From positions 1 through 64,000 of the forward strand of contig CALODJ010000012.1 of assembly GCA_942492025.1 (NCBI GenBank): 64,000 nucleotides of DNA, in the 5' to 3' direction. Position 1 is the first letter of the stretch, and each line of letters begins with the position of its first letter. Of the stretch, positions 8,283 through 18,336 are shown in pieces. Below the pieces are notes generated by a model. It was not told where the DNA came from, did not search any database, and worked only from the letters and a program-made list of their open reading frames with translations. This DNA is from JABDQW01 sp942492025 (GTDB taxonomy: Bacteria > Pseudomonadota > Gammaproteobacteria > SZUA-229). The position numbers and the translations under genes are program-made.

Positions 8283-9358
8283 ATGACAAACGCCTTACAC
8301 CCTTTCCATCTTCTTGCAATCGCCATCGCTGGTTGGCTCAACCGCCAGCAACAGATGGTCATTGATTATCTCATCGAAGCGAACCGTGTCCTCAAGGAGC
8401 AACTCGAAGGACAACGGCTTCGGTTGAACGATGAACAGCGGATGCGACTAGCAGAGAAGGCCAAGGCGCTGGGACGCCAGGCACTTGATGAGCTGGAGAC
8501 GCTGGTGACACCCGATACACTGCTCGCCTGGCACCGGAAGTTGATCGCGCAGAAGTGGACCTATGTCAGGAAGGGACCTGGTCGACCACGCGTCGCGCAA
8601 GAGATCACCGATTTGATACTCCGCATGGCGAGGGATAATACTTCCTGGGGTTACGACCGAATCCAAGGCGCCCTCGCCAATCTTGGTCATGTGATTGCAC
8701 CGAACACGGTAAAAAATATCCTGAAAAGCATGGCATAGAGCCCGCGCCTGAGCGACGGAAGCGAACTTCATGGAAAGCGTTCCTGAAAGCGCATTGGGAT
8801 GTGATGGCGGCCACGGATTTCTTTACGGTTGAGGTCTGGACACCGCCCGGTTTGTTGACCTATTACGTCTTGTTCGTCATGCAATTAAAGACACGTTCTG
8901 TTCACATCGCCGGTGTAACCACATCACCGAACGGAGCCTACATGAAGCAAGTGGCGCGCAACCTGACCGATGTGAGCGATGGCTTTCTTGTCAACAGTCG
9001 ATACCTCATCATGGATTGTGATACGAAATATACGGAGGGCTTCAGAGATTCTCTGGATCGAGAGGGCGTGAAGGCTATTCGATGCCCAGTGCGTGCACCG
9101 AACTGTAATGCGTTTGCGGAGCGGTTTGTGCGTTCGAGAAAAGAGGAGTGCTTGGATCGCATGATTCTATTCGGCGAGGCGTCGCTTTGCCGGGCACTCA
9201 CGGCGTATGTTGCGCATTATAACGCTGAAAGAAATGATCAGGGTGTTGGGAACCGACTGCTGGAGCCGCTGGCTGGGTTCAGTACAAGCGATAAGTCAAT
9301 TCGGTGCCGGGAACGGCTTGGCGGCATCCTGAATTTCTACTATCTCGAAGCGGCTTGA
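8283..9358 (+). pseudogene. Interrupted rve-type DDE transposase
   Basis: The first frame (8283-8738) holds the helical N-terminus and GRPRVAQEITDLILRMARDN with WGYDRIQGALANLG, the usual pre-integrase helix-turn-helix region. The second (8801-9358) holds the integrase core: AATDFFTVEVW (first Asp), IMDCDTKYTEGF (second Asp) and AFAERFVRSRKEECLD (Glu). A frame break at about 8735-8800 separates them, so the gene is probably inactive. A fragment of the same family is at 30669. Confidence 0.82.
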
Positions 9359-9453
9359 GAGCAAGGATTCGGTTTTTGCACCAAACGCCACTCATCCAGG
9401 GCAAATCAGTACAGACTATTGTTTCCAGGTTAAAATTACTAATTCGCCATAGA

Positions 9454-11480
9454 GTGCGTCCAGCGAAGGCTGGTCTGTTCAGTGGGAGACAGTCCCACCG
9501 GGGTAAAAGTCAGAGCCCCGTAACTTGAGTCACATTCGTGGAGGAAACGAAGCGGATGAAGCTGGCTGACAAAGCCGTCCTTGGGGCGGGGAGTGAGTCA
9601 CCGGGCCGTAACGCAAGTGAACCCAGAGGTGGCCTCGTCAGAATATAACTCCGGAGGCCGAGCCCGCTCTGTGGGGGCGAAGGCAGAAGGTGATGCCGCA
9701 GACTGACTGTTGAGGTATCACGCTCCGGCGGGGTAGTAGGGATAGCACGGTGACAAGGGCAGACCGAGCAACTGGAGAAGCCGTCCTCGTCCCGATCCGA
9801 AAGGATCGGAGCAAGGTAGGCTCTATAACCGGCAACACCGGGAAGTGAGTCGAAAGGCGAGACGGTGGCGGCGAGGTTCGTATGAGTGATGAAGCGGGGT
9901 AACGCCTGTGGAGCGAAGGAGCCTTACTGCACATCATGACTTCAACAACATGGGAGGCAGGGGTGAGATGATAAAGGCACCCATTGATCTGCAAGACCTG
10001 AGGAGAAGGCTATACGTCAAGGCGAAGGCTGAACCGTCTTGGCGCTTCTGGGGATTGTATGTCCACGTGTGCAAGCACGAGACGCTCCAGCAAGCCTACC
10101 GGCTGGCAAAAGCCAATGCCGGAGCCCCGGGTAGTGATGGGGTAACGTTTGAGGCAATTGAAGCCGGCGGACTGGACGCGTTTATCGACCAGCTGCATCA
10201 GGAGTTGGTTGAGCGGACGTATCGTCCTCTGCGGCTGCGGAAAGTGGCGATACCAAAGGCCGGTGGCGGTAGCCGCGGTCTTTCGATTCCCACGATCCGC
10301 GACCGGGTGGTCCAGGGTGCGCTTAAGCTCATTCTGGAGCCAATCTTCGAAGCCGATTTTCAACCGGGTTCGTTTGGCTACCGGCCCAAGAAATCAGCGC
10401 AGGATGCGATTCGGCGCGTCTCGGAAGCGATACTGACATGCAAAACGTATGTCATCGATCTCGACTTGCGATCGTACTTTGATACGGTGCGACATCATAT
10501 CGTATTGGAGAAGGTAGCGGGCCGGATCAATGATGACAAAGTGATGCAGTTGCTCAAGTTGATTCTGAAAGCGTCGGGTAAACAGGGTGTGCCACAGGGC
10601 GGTGTGATCTCACCTTTGCTCAGTAACGTGTACCTCAATGAGGTAGACAAGATGCTGGAGCGGGCGAAGAGTGTCACGCGGTATCGGCAGTTGACGTTGG
10701 TCGAGTACGCCAGGTTTGCTGACGATATGGTGGTCTTAGTGAATGCACACCCGAAACAGCGTTGGTTACGCGACATGGTAGAGAAGCGACTTCGCGAGGA
10801 ACTCGGCAAGCTCGAAGTAGAGGTGAACGAGGAAAAGACCCATCGGGTCGAGCTGTCGCGAGGTGAGAGCTTCGGTTTTCTGGGCTTTGAGTTCAGGCGT
10901 GTGCGCAGTCATTCGGGACGCTGGATGCCATTGTATCGGCCCCAGATGAAGAAACGGACGGCATTGCTGCGCCGACTCAAGATCATTTTCCGGGGCTTGC
11001 GTTCCCAGCCGGTTACGCGGGTTATCGAAGCGATTAATCCGGTGCTGCGTGGATGGGTCAATTACTTCGCGATGGGTCATTCGAGCCGGTGTTTCTCGTT
11101 CATTCGGAACTGGGTAGAGCAGAAGATCCGGCGTCACCTGGCCAAAAGTCGCCAGCGCCGAGGCTTCGGCTGGAAACGGTGGAGTAGACGGTGGCTGTAT
11201 GATGCTCTGGGGTTATTTGATAACTACCGGGTGCGACCACGGTCGAAAGTTGTCCCAGCATGATAGGTCTCATAAACCTTGAGGTGAAGTGTGCAGGTGC
11301 GCGTAGTGCGGTAAATCCGCATGCTGCGTGCGAAGTGGCGGGAGTTGGAAACGGGGCTACGGTTCGGCCTATACGGGCACGAAGGGGGAAACCCCGGAAA
11401 CAGACAAGGCCGATCCTAGTGGGCTACCGCGCCAGCTCTCGACCCTACCCCGCGCCAGGCGGCCAAAGCGGCGGGAATCC
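9454..11480 (+). mobile_element. Group II intron with RT ORF (3' end approximate)
   Basis: The 5' end begins GTGCGTCC, matching the group II GUGYG consensus, followed by 500 bp of GC-rich structured sequence, then a reverse-transcriptase/maturase ORF (9968-11263) and about 200 bp of GC-rich sequence with hairpins. A canonical domain V was not identified with certainty, so the 3' boundary is a guess placed before the rpfC leader. The intron lies between a dead transposase and rpfC, on the same strand as rpfC. Confidence 0.7.
9968..11263 (+). CDS. ltrA: Group II intron reverse transcriptase/maturase
   Basis: A 431-aa LtrA-type protein. RT motifs in order: GAPGSDGVTFEAIE, RKVAIPKAGGGSRGLSIPT, GSFGYRPKKSAQDAI, VIDLDLRSYFDTV, GVPQGGVISPLLSNVYL and the catalytic box ARFADDMVVLV. 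The box is FADD rather than the common YADD. A maturase domain X follows (RGWVNYFAMGHSS) and the C-terminus ends with a basic RRGFGWKRWSR segment; no HNH endonuclease is present, which is usual for En-minus lineages. Start ATG 9968 matches family N-termini (IKAPIDLQDLRRRLYVKAKAE-like); an upstream GTG at 9908 is less likely. Confidence 0.93.
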   Translation: MIKAPIDLQDLRRRLYVKAKAEPSWRFWGLYVHVCKHETLQQAYRLAKANAGAPGSDGVTFEAIEAGGLDAFIDQLHQELVERTYRPLRLRKVAIPKAGGGSRGLSIPTIRDRVVQGALKLILEPIFEADFQPGSFGYRPKKSAQDAIRRVSEAILTCKTYVIDLDLRSYFDTVRHHIVLEKVAGRINDDKVMQLLKLILKASGKQGVPQGGVISPLLSNVYLNEVDKMLERAKSVTRYRQLTLVEYARFADDMVVLVNAHPKQRWLRDMVEKRLREELGKLEVEVNEEKTHRVELSRGESFGFLGFEFRRVRSHSGRWMPLYRPQMKKRTALLRRLKIIFRGLRSQPVTRVIEAINPVLRGWVNYFAMGHSSRCFSFIRNWVEQKIRRHLAKSRQRRGFGWKRWSRRWLYDALGLFDNYRVRPRSKVVPA

Positions 11481-11533
11481 ATGTAAACTGTGCGTGTGAG
11501 TCAGATTATGTTGCCTGCGAGAATACAATAATC

Positions 11534-14041
11534 ATGCACTGGATCGAATGGATCAGAAGCCGCCTCAGTGGACGGCCGGACAGCGAACACGAGCAGGCGC
11601 TGATCCGCGTGACCATCATGAGTCTGATTTTTGGTTACTTTTCCACCACCGAACTGGGCTCGGTCACCCTGCTTGCCGGAAGCTATCTGACGGTTGCGGT
11701 GCTGATTTTCATATGGATTCTGCTTGCACCGGCGGTAAATGTGCCGCGGCGGATATTGGGCATGATCGGCGATATGGGCGGTGCCTCCTACGGGCTGGCC
11801 CTGGCGGGTGAGGCAGGATCGCTGCTGCTTGCCCTCTATCTGTGGGTCATTGTCGGCAACGGTTTCCGTTACGGGCTGAAGTCCCTGTTGCTGTCCACCC
11901 TGTTTGCCGTTATCGGTCTGACATCGGTCTTGATCTGGGCAACGTACTGGTCGGAGCATCTGCATTTCGGGATCGGCCTGCTGATCACGCTGGCCTTGGT
12001 GCCGTTGTACATGGCTGGACTGATCCGCAAGCTACACCAGACGATCCAGGTGGCGGAAGAGGCCAACCGTGCCAAGTCGCTGTTCCTGGCCAAGATGAGT
12101 CATGAACTGCGTACACCCCTGAATGGCATCATTGGCATGAGCGACCTGCTCACCACCACTTCGATCGACAAGGAGCAGAAGGACTATATCAGTGCGATCC
12201 AGTCATCGGGGCATACGCTGCTGTCGTTGATTGAGGATACTCTCGATATTTCAAAAATAGAAGCTGGCAAACTTATCGCTGAGACTAAGCCGTTCGACCT
12301 CCATGCGCTGGTGAACAATACCGTGCAAGCCTTCACGGCACAGGCCCTGGGCAAGGGGCTCGAGCTATCTTGTCATATCAATCCTGCCGTGCCTTTCCGC
12401 CTGCAGGGCGACGACCTGCACTTGCGCCAGATACTGATTAATCTGCTCAGCAATGCCATCAAGTTCACCGAGCGCGGGAATGTCAATGTGCAGGTCGATC
12501 TGGTGGATGACGCGCCGGATAAGCGCGCGTGGATCTGCTTCAAGGTGATTGATACCGGTATCGGCATCGCGAAGCAAGACCAGAAGAAAATCTTTGAGCG
12601 TTTCGTGCAGGCGGATGTATCGGTGATGCGCAATTCTGGCGGAACCGGCCTCGGTACCGCGATTGCCAGGGAACTTGCGCGGCTAATGGGCGGGCGCATC
12701 GGTCTCGAGAGTGAGGTTGGTCAGGGCACTATGTTTTGGGTCGAGCTGCCTTTCGAACGCCAGCAATTCGTCCGCAAGGAAGAATTGGCGCAGACCACGC
12801 TCACCGATAGCCGCGTGCTGCTGTACCTCGGTGATACCGTTGGTCCGGAGGTAGAGGGCTTTTTGCAGAGATGGGGCGTGGCATTCGAAACTGTCACAGG
12901 AACGGCACAGCTTTTTTCCCAGCTGGTCACCGCCAGCGAACAATCCATGCCGTTTCGCAGTGTCATAGTCGAGAGAGCACTGCTGAGCATGGATGCAGAA
13001 CAGCTGGCCGACTCAATAAAAGAGGAGACCACGCTGTCCGATATATCACTCATCCTCATCGATTCGAGACTGAATCTATCAGATGTCGATAGGCTTATGA
13101 CAAAGGGATGTTCCGCAGTCCTGTTTGCGCCCGTCAATGAATCGCTATTGTTCAATGCGGTCCATGAGGCCGGTGCTGAACACCGCCTTCCCCAGGGCGT
13201 GACCTCGCTTGCTGACTACTTTAGGGAAAGGCAGGAGATGCAGAGTTCGCGGGTAATGCTGGCAGAGGACAACGAGGTCAACCAGAACGTGCTCACGTCA
13301 ATTCTGGAACGCGCGGGCCACCAAGTGGAAATAGCGTCTGATGGCGAGGTGGCGCTGGATATTCTGACCGAGCGGGATAGTGACTTCGATATCGTGGTGC
13401 TAGACATGAACATGCCGAATATGTCCGGATTGGATGTGCTCAAGGCCTACTACTTCATGGATACCAGCATGAAGTTGCCGGTTGTGATGCTTTCGGCAAA
13501 TGCCCTACCGGAGACGATCGAAGCCTGCCGCCAGGCCGGGGCCCATGATTACCTGACCAAGCCGGTTGATGCAAAGAGCCTCGTCGAGACCATAGATCGA
13601 CTCACCCGGCCGGTGACAGAAGGTAGGAAGGATCATGTCGATATTGAGCCTTTTCCAACAGCAAAGTCAGCTGGAGCGCAGGCATGGCGCTTCATCGACA
13701 CGCGAACTCTGGAAAATATCCAGGAGGTCTCCCTCAAGCCCGATTTTCTCCAGCGCCTGTGCAGGCAATTCATGGACGATGGCAAGCAGCAGCTTGCTGC
13801 CCTGCGTAAATTCTCAGCATCCAATGACCAGGACGCGTTTCTCGCAGTGCTGCATGAATTCAAGGGCAGCGCCGGCACACTCGGTGGAGAATCGCTCAGG
13901 AAGATCTCTGCTGAGGCGGAGGGCCGGCCGCAAGAGGCACTGGATCATGCCAGCATGACTCTGCTGGCAGACCGCCTGGCAAAGGTATTCCAGGGCACTT
14001 GCAGGGAACTAGAACGCTACCTCGAGCTAAATCGACACTAA
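11534..14041 (+). CDS. rpfC: RpfC-like hybrid sensor histidine kinase (DSF receptor)
   Basis: An 835-aa inner-membrane sensor. The N-terminus (WIRSRLSGRPDSEHEQALIR) resembles Xanthomonas RpfC. Next come hydrophobic segments at about 27-165 (likely five membrane helices), a HisKA domain with His190 in KMSHELRTPLNG, and an HATPase with an N box (ILINLLSNAIKF, about 305), DTGIGIAKQD and GGTGLGTAIARELA. A degenerate middle region leads to a receiver domain (AEDNEVNQNV at about 573, Asp about 624, Lys about 675) and a C-terminal Hpt domain (LHEFKGSAGTLGG, His about 774). RpfC senses DSF fatty acids and relays phosphate, usually to RpfG; no rpfG lies here. It is convergent with rpfF. The upstream leader is separated from other genes by the group II intron. 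Confidence 0.87.
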   Translation: MHWIEWIRSRLSGRPDSEHEQALIRVTIMSLIFGYFSTTELGSVTLLAGSYLTVAVLIFIWILLAPAVNVPRRILGMIGDMGGASYGLALAGEAGSLLLALYLWVIVGNGFRYGLKSLLLSTLFAVIGLTSVLIWATYWSEHLHFGIGLLITLALVPLYMAGLIRKLHQTIQVAEEANRAKSLFLAKMSHELRTPLNGIIGMSDLLTTTSIDKEQKDYISAIQSSGHTLLSLIEDTLDISKIEAGKLIAETKPFDLHALVNNTVQAFTAQALGKGLELSCHINPAVPFRLQGDDLHLRQILINLLSNAIKFTERGNVNVQVDLVDDAPDKRAWICFKVIDTGIGIAKQDQKKIFERFVQADVSVMRNSGGTGLGTAIARELARLMGGRIGLESEVGQGTMFWVELPFERQQFVRKEELAQTTLTDSRVLLYLGDTVGPEVEGFLQRWGVAFETVTGTAQLFSQLVTASEQSMPFRSVIVERALLSMDAEQLADSIKEETTLSDISLILIDSRLNLSDVDRLMTKGCSAVLFAPVNESLLFNAVHEAGAEHRLPQGVTSLADYFRERQEMQSSRVMLAEDNEVNQNVLTSILERAGHQVEIASDGEVALDILTERDSDFDIVVLDMNMPNMSGLDVLKAYYFMDTSMKLPVVMLSANALPETIEACRQAGAHDYLTKPVDAKSLVETIDRLTRPVTEGRKDHVDIEPFPTAKSAGAQAWRFIDTRTLENIQEVSLKPDFLQRLCRQFMDDGKQQLAALRKFSASNDQDAFLAVLHEFKGSAGTLGGESLRKISAEAEGRPQEALDHASMTLLADRLAKVFQGTCRELERYLELNRH

Positions 14042-14139
14042 GCCACCACGTCCTGGCTGGTTCGCGGTTCAGCCGGGTACGTGCAGGTGCCGGGCAAACC
14101 TGGAACCTGCACGCACTATAGGGCTGCTCATGACACTAA

Positions 14140-14383
14140 CCCGCATGTTGCACGAAGGCGGACCCGTGATCCGTTGAATCCTTGCATATTTCAATCACAT
14201 AGATCGAATTCAACGGTGTACCGTGCGGTTACAATTTGTCCTATTTGGTTTTACGAACAATCTGGCGTCGCATCTTGAACGATCGCCCTTGATCCATAGC
14301 TAAGGCTATGAATCTGCACGCGATCGTCCAACCTGCTTTGCCAGCTTGCCCGTAAAATCCAAATCCTTCGTGCAACATGCGGG
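14140..14383. mobile_element. 244-bp MITE-like element with 19-bp perfect inverted repeats
   Basis: CCCGCATGTTGCACGAAGG (14140-14158) and its exact complement (14365-14383) bound a non-coding segment; the flanks are CTAA on both sides (14136-14139 and 14384-14387), a 4-bp target duplication. The interior has a small hairpin near CATAGCTAAGGCTATG. It is too short for a transposase, so it is an internally deleted IS or a true MITE. It sits in the rpfC-rpfF convergent gap. Confidence 0.82.
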
Positions 14384-14431
14384 CTAAGGTGTTGTTTGTT
14401 TCAGACAGGCCGTACGCCTGCGACCTGTTGT

Positions 14432-15319
14432 CTAGCTAATGTTGGCAGTCTCCTTATCAGCATGAGAGCGAGCGGTTTGCCTCGTTACCAGCCGCTGCAT
14501 CATGCGCAGGTTCTTGTCGTCCAGGCGTAATGCTGCATCCACCCAGGCCATGGTGATGTTCTTCAGTTCATCGTAGGTTATAGGGTTGCAATATTGCTTG
14601 GCCCGACGGAAGGCCTGGTAACCGTTGCCGGCCCGTTCCTGTTTATGGATGTAGTCCAGCACAGCCTGCTGACCCTGTCCCTCTTCGACGAGTACGTCGA
14701 CGATGCCCATCTCATGCAACTGTTCAGCGGAGTAGAGCGCTCCACCGAGGATCATGCGTTCGGCCTGAACCGTGCCGATCTTGCGTGACAGGAGGCTGTA
14801 GGCACCCATGCCTGGAAACAGATTGAACAGGATCTCCGGCAAGCCCATCTTTGCGCCACGCTCGGCGATCAGCACATCACCAGACATCGCATATTCCATA
14901 CCACCACCAAGCGCATCGCCCTGCACCAGAGTAATGGTTGTGATATCTCTGCCAAGGTGCGTGTAGTGCATGAAAAGTGTGTCGATGCACGAAATTGCGT
15001 AGTGGGTCAGACCTTTCCTGTCACCATTGCGGATGAGATTCATGAACAGGTTCAGGTCGCCACCGAGATTGAAAATGCCCGGAACCCTGGAGGCCAATGC
15101 GATGTATTGCACCTCGCTGAAATATGTGGAATTAGCCAGTTCTTGGTACCACTGCTGGAACTCACTAATCAGGCTTGGTGTGCAGCAGGGGCGCGGCTTG
15201 GCATTCATGTAATACCAAGCAAGACGGTTATCCTTGTCGTACTCAATCTCGAGCTCGGTGTAGATAGAACGGTTGGTATCGGGCTGAAGTTCCTGTATGG
15301 CGTGTTGTAGCTGTTTCAT
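14432..15319 (-). CDS. rpfF: RpfF-like DSF synthase (crotonase family)
   Basis: A 295-aa enoyl-CoA hydratase/isomerase-fold protein, close to RpfF length. RpfF makes the cis-2-unsaturated fatty acid signal DSF by acyl-ACP dehydration and thioester cleavage. Hallmarks are GDLNLFMNLIRNGDR, GDALGGGMEYAMSGD (first catalytic Glu) and MGLPEILFNLFPGMGAYS (second catalytic Glu), both in the RpfF context rather than that of ordinary crotonases. Start ATG 15319 has GAGGAG 9 nt upstream. It faces rpfC, its cognate sensor, across a MITE-bearing gap. Confidence 0.9.
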   Translation of the reverse strand: MKQLQHAIQELQPDTNRSIYTELEIEYDKDNRLAWYYMNAKPRPCCTPSLISEFQQWYQELANSTYFSEVQYIALASRVPGIFNLGGDLNLFMNLIRNGDRKGLTHYAISCIDTLFMHYTHLGRDITTITLVQGDALGGGMEYAMSGDVLIAERGAKMGLPEILFNLFPGMGAYSLLSRKIGTVQAERMILGGALYSAEQLHEMGIVDVLVEEGQGQQAVLDYIHKQERAGNGYQAFRRAKQYCNPITYDELKNITMAWVDAALRLDDKNLRMMQRLVTRQTARSHADKETANIS

Positions 15320-15446
15320 AATCACGGTCTCCTCGTTGTGCTATAAGTGGACCGTTAATACTAGACATAATGTTTTGACCTGCCCATCTCAACAGACGTC
15401 GACTATGTTGAGATGGAGCACCTAAACACAGAGCCATAATTGAGAG

Positions 15447-16130
15447 CTGTCCTTCCCGAAAATCGGTACACTTTGAAATACTTGACCTTTTTCGTGAGAG
15501 ACGTCAATCTCGAATCTTTTGTCGCCGGGGGTCCTGCCAAGGAGAATCCAGAGCCATAAGAACGCTTATTGGTGCGCTGGTCGCGTTTGTGTCAACTTTG
15601 TTTCGCTCTCGGCTCGCACTGCAACTGGAGAATGTAGCATTGCGACATCAGCTCACAGTCTATCAGCGCACAAGCAAACGCCCAGGAATTAGCGCAGGAG
15701 ACCGCATTTTCTGGTCATGGCTCTCTCACGCCACTGGTCGGGATGGCGGAATGCGTTGGCCATCGTCCAACCCAGAATCGTGATCGCCTGGTAGCGTAAG
15801 CGCTTTTGCGATCATTGGGCCAAACTGAGCAAGCAGGTCAGGCCCGGCAGACCGCCGGTATCAAAAGAAATCAGAGCATTGATCCGCAAGATGTCGGAAG
15901 CCAACACTGGCTGGGGTTCGCCACGGATTGTCGGGGAGTTGCGTAAACTCGACATTGATGTTGCTAAATCGACCGTGGAAAAGTATCGGGTGCGAGCCAA
16001 AAAAACCGCCGTCTCCGACATGGAAAGCTTTTCTGAAGAATCATGTCAGGGACTTGGTGTCTATCGATTTCTTCTTGGTACCAACCGTGAGATTCAAGGT
16101 ATTGTTCGTGTTGGTGTGGTTCTCTACATT
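15447..16130 (+). pseudogene. Truncated IS with rve transposase (family of the 32-kb IS)
   Basis: The left end TGTCCTTCCCGA and the following ~110 bp match the IS at 32183. The transposase N-terminus (TLFRSRLALQLENVALRHQ), the GRPGRPPVSKEIRALIRKM region and part of the core (DLVSIDFFLVPTVRF) can be read, but in several frames and with the start codon changed to ATA. The copy is cut at about 16130, where a 55-bp repeat begins, so two catalytic residues are missing. Confidence 0.8.
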
Positions 16131-16185
16131 AGTCGATTGTTCAGATAGACTGTACAGCTGGCCCTGATGGTTTATCTGACAATAA
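16131..16185. repeat. 55-bp dispersed repeat with imperfect inverted arms, copy 1
   Basis: This stretch recurs at 52966-53020 with one or two differences. It contains ATTGTTCAGATA and, 26 bp later, TTATCTGACAATAA, roughly an inverted pair. It forms the truncation point of an IS here and directly precedes structured-repeat copy f at the other locus. Confidence 0.75.
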
Positions 16186-16210
16186 TTAGGGGCGTGCTCC
16201 GAAAAAAAAT

Positions 16211-16624
16211 TCAAGCAGCCTTCGCTAGTAAGCCATATTCAAGGTGTAATCCACCGACGACAGGGTCAGCGACAACCTTAAAGTCAGCGCGCACCAGCTT
16301 TTTGAGATGGCGATCATTGAATACAATGGCAGGGTTGAGGCACTCGCGCCGTATTGATCCGATGAGCCGTTCCACATAAGGATTTTGCCAGGGTGAGCGT
16401 GGGGCGATGAGCACTTCTCGCATGTCGAGGGTGCGAATACGGTGACGGAAGATTGCGCCGAAGATCTTATCGCGATCACGTAGGTGATACCGGGGTCGCT
16501 TGCGTGGTGCTTGGTTCACCATCGCCAGCTGTTGGCGAAGCGCCAGGATTTCGGGGTGTAAGAGTGCGCGGCTCTGGAACGGGCTGAGCAGGGTGGACAG
16601 GAGGGGGAGGGCGATCGTTCTCAT
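16211..16624 (-). pseudogene. Internally deleted rve transposase
   Basis: The N-terminus (LHPEILALRQQLAMVNQAPRK) is joined in frame to the second half of the integrase core (HLRDRDKIFGAIFRHRI, second Asp; PYVERLIGSIRRECLNP, Glu) and the C-terminus PVVGGLHLEYGLLAKAA. The helix-turn-helix and first catalytic Asp are deleted. A 5' fragment of the same family is at 50792-50941, with the same 80-bp upstream sequence. Confidence 0.8.
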
Positions 16625-16747
16625 GCCGGGACCGTACGACAACTGGCGCAAAAAAGTCAACGGAATCAATACGTTCGATGTTTTTGGTAGCCACAGCATA
16701 GCATTGATCAATTCGCGGATCGAGTTCGTTTGGCTTTGTTTTTTCCC

Positions 16748-17218
16748 TCATTCATCATGGCTGAAGTGGCCATGCCGAACACCACTCAGCAAGGTCATAA
16801 AATCATCTCCGTTGACATGCACCAGATGTTCATGGTCGCCGGCTTCGAAATAGACATTGGACAGACTGGTCAGCGATTCATCAAGAAAAGTCTCTATCTG
16901 GTAGGCCGGGCCGAGCGGTGGCACGGCGCCGGGCTCGCAGTCGGGAAACAGTTTGGAAAATTCGTCCTCCTCAACGAGTTCTAGCTCCCGGTCGAGTTCC
17001 TTGCGCACGTGCTTCATCTCGACATATTTGATGGCCGGGACTACCACCATCGCGTAGCCCGAGGCGTCCTTCACGATCACGCCCTTGGCGATGTGGTCTT
17101 CACGGACATGAGATGCTTCAGCGGTCTCGTGGCTGGAGCCCGTATGCGGATGAGATGGCAGTGTGTAGTCAACTGCTTTCTGAGTCAGATAGTTTTTTAC
17201 GGTTTCTGCGATAGCCAT
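16748..17218 (-). CDS. YbaK/EbsC-family aminoacyl-tRNA deacylase
   Basis: A 156-aa protein with the YbaK/ProX-type deacylase domain, which hydrolyses mischarged tRNA (Cys-tRNAPro or Ala-tRNAPro in characterised members). Supporting segments: N-terminal VKNYLTQKAVDYTLPSHPHT, a central HIAKGVIVKDASGYAMVVVPA (the conserved Lys in the family pocket), and FPDCEPGAVPPLG, the typical GxxPP loop. Start ATG 17218 has AGGAGA at 7 nt; a longer frame to 17272 lacks support. It lies downstream of the groEL fragment and ftsH on the same strand, a stress-linked neighbourhood. Confidence 0.85.
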   Translation of the reverse strand: MAIAETVKNYLTQKAVDYTLPSHPHTGSSHETAEASHVREDHIAKGVIVKDASGYAMVVVPAIKYVEMKHVRKELDRELELVEEDEFSKLFPDCEPGAVPPLGPAYQIETFLDESLTSLSNVYFEAGDHEHLVHVNGDDFMTLLSGVRHGHFSHDE

Positions 17219-17399
17219 TGCTGTTCTCCTGTCGTAATGATTTGAAATGCGGGCTAGCATCAGTTTACGCATAAGGAGTTTGCTGAAAGTTGAGTTAGAT
17301 TAAATAATAGGTAAATATGAAATAGGGGAGGGACCACGATTTCTTGTGTTTAGCGTGTAGGGAACAACGCGTAATCCGGGAAGTGTCTGCAATTTCTCA

Positions 17400-18212
17400 T
17401 CAATACAGATCCATCCCTTGCCTCCCGGGTGGCACATGTATGTCCTTTTGGGGCGTCTCGGCAATGATCAGCAAGGGTTTCCCCGCCTTGGCGACAGACT
17501 CTAATAAGGGTAACAAGTCACGGATGTTGGATAGTTTCTTGTCGTAGAGCAGGACGAACGACTCTTCCAGCTCCGCACTCATGTCATCGGGCTTGTTGAT
17601 GAAATAAGGTGACAGGAAGCCGCGGTCGAACTGCATGCCCTCGACGACTCCTAGCTCGTTCGCCATCCCGGTGCCTTCCTCCACGGTGATGACGCCTTCC
17701 TTGCCCACCTTTTCCATGGCCGAAGCAATCAGGCCGCCAATCTCCTCGTCGCCGTTGGCTGAGACCGTCCCGACCTGGGCGATCGCCTTGCTGTCCTTAC
17801 ACGGAATCGAGATTCGTTTCAGCTCTTCAACTGCCAGCTCGACGGCCTTATCGATGCCGCGCTTGATATCCATGGGATTCATCCCGGCCGCGACCGACTT
17901 CAGGCCTTCCTGAAAAATGGCCTGTGCCAGAACGGTGGCTGTGGTCGTGCCGTCACCGGCGATGTCCGACGTCTTGGCAGCCACTTCTTTCACCATCTGG
18001 GCACCCATGTTTTCGAACGGATCCGCCAGCTCGACTTCCTTGGCGACGGAAACCCCATCCTTGGTTACCCCCGGACCGCCATAGGGCTTTTGCATCACCA
18101 CATTGCGCCCCCGTGGCCCGAGCGTCGCCTTGACCGCCCGGGCAAGTATTCCTGCACCATGCGCCATACGCAGGCGAGCGTCGTCCCCGAATCTGAGTTC
18201 TTTGGCTGGCAT
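17400..18212 (-). pseudogene. groEL: Truncated GroEL chaperonin paralogue (N-terminal half)
   Basis: The first ~250 residues are clearly GroEL: ATLGPRGRNVVMQKPYGGPG (ATP-binding loop), VTKDGVSVAKEVEL, DIAGDGTTTATVLAQAI and GVEGMQFDRGFLSPYF-type apical start. After LLIIAE the sequence switches to 18 unrelated residues and a stop, so apical, intermediate and C-terminal equatorial parts are lost (about 270 of 540 aa). It cannot form the usual ring. No groES precedes it, which points to an extra paralogue rather than the main chaperonin gene. Start ATG 18212 lacks a clear ribosome-binding site. Confidence 0.85.
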
Positions 18213-18336
18213 CGGCCACTACCTCCAGTGTTAACATTGATTGTCAATTGCAGGCTTTCTTTATAACCTGGTTTTTCCAATGCGGTTATGAATAAAGTGT
18301 AAAGCAGGCGCAGTGACTCCGTATAAACAGACCTGT

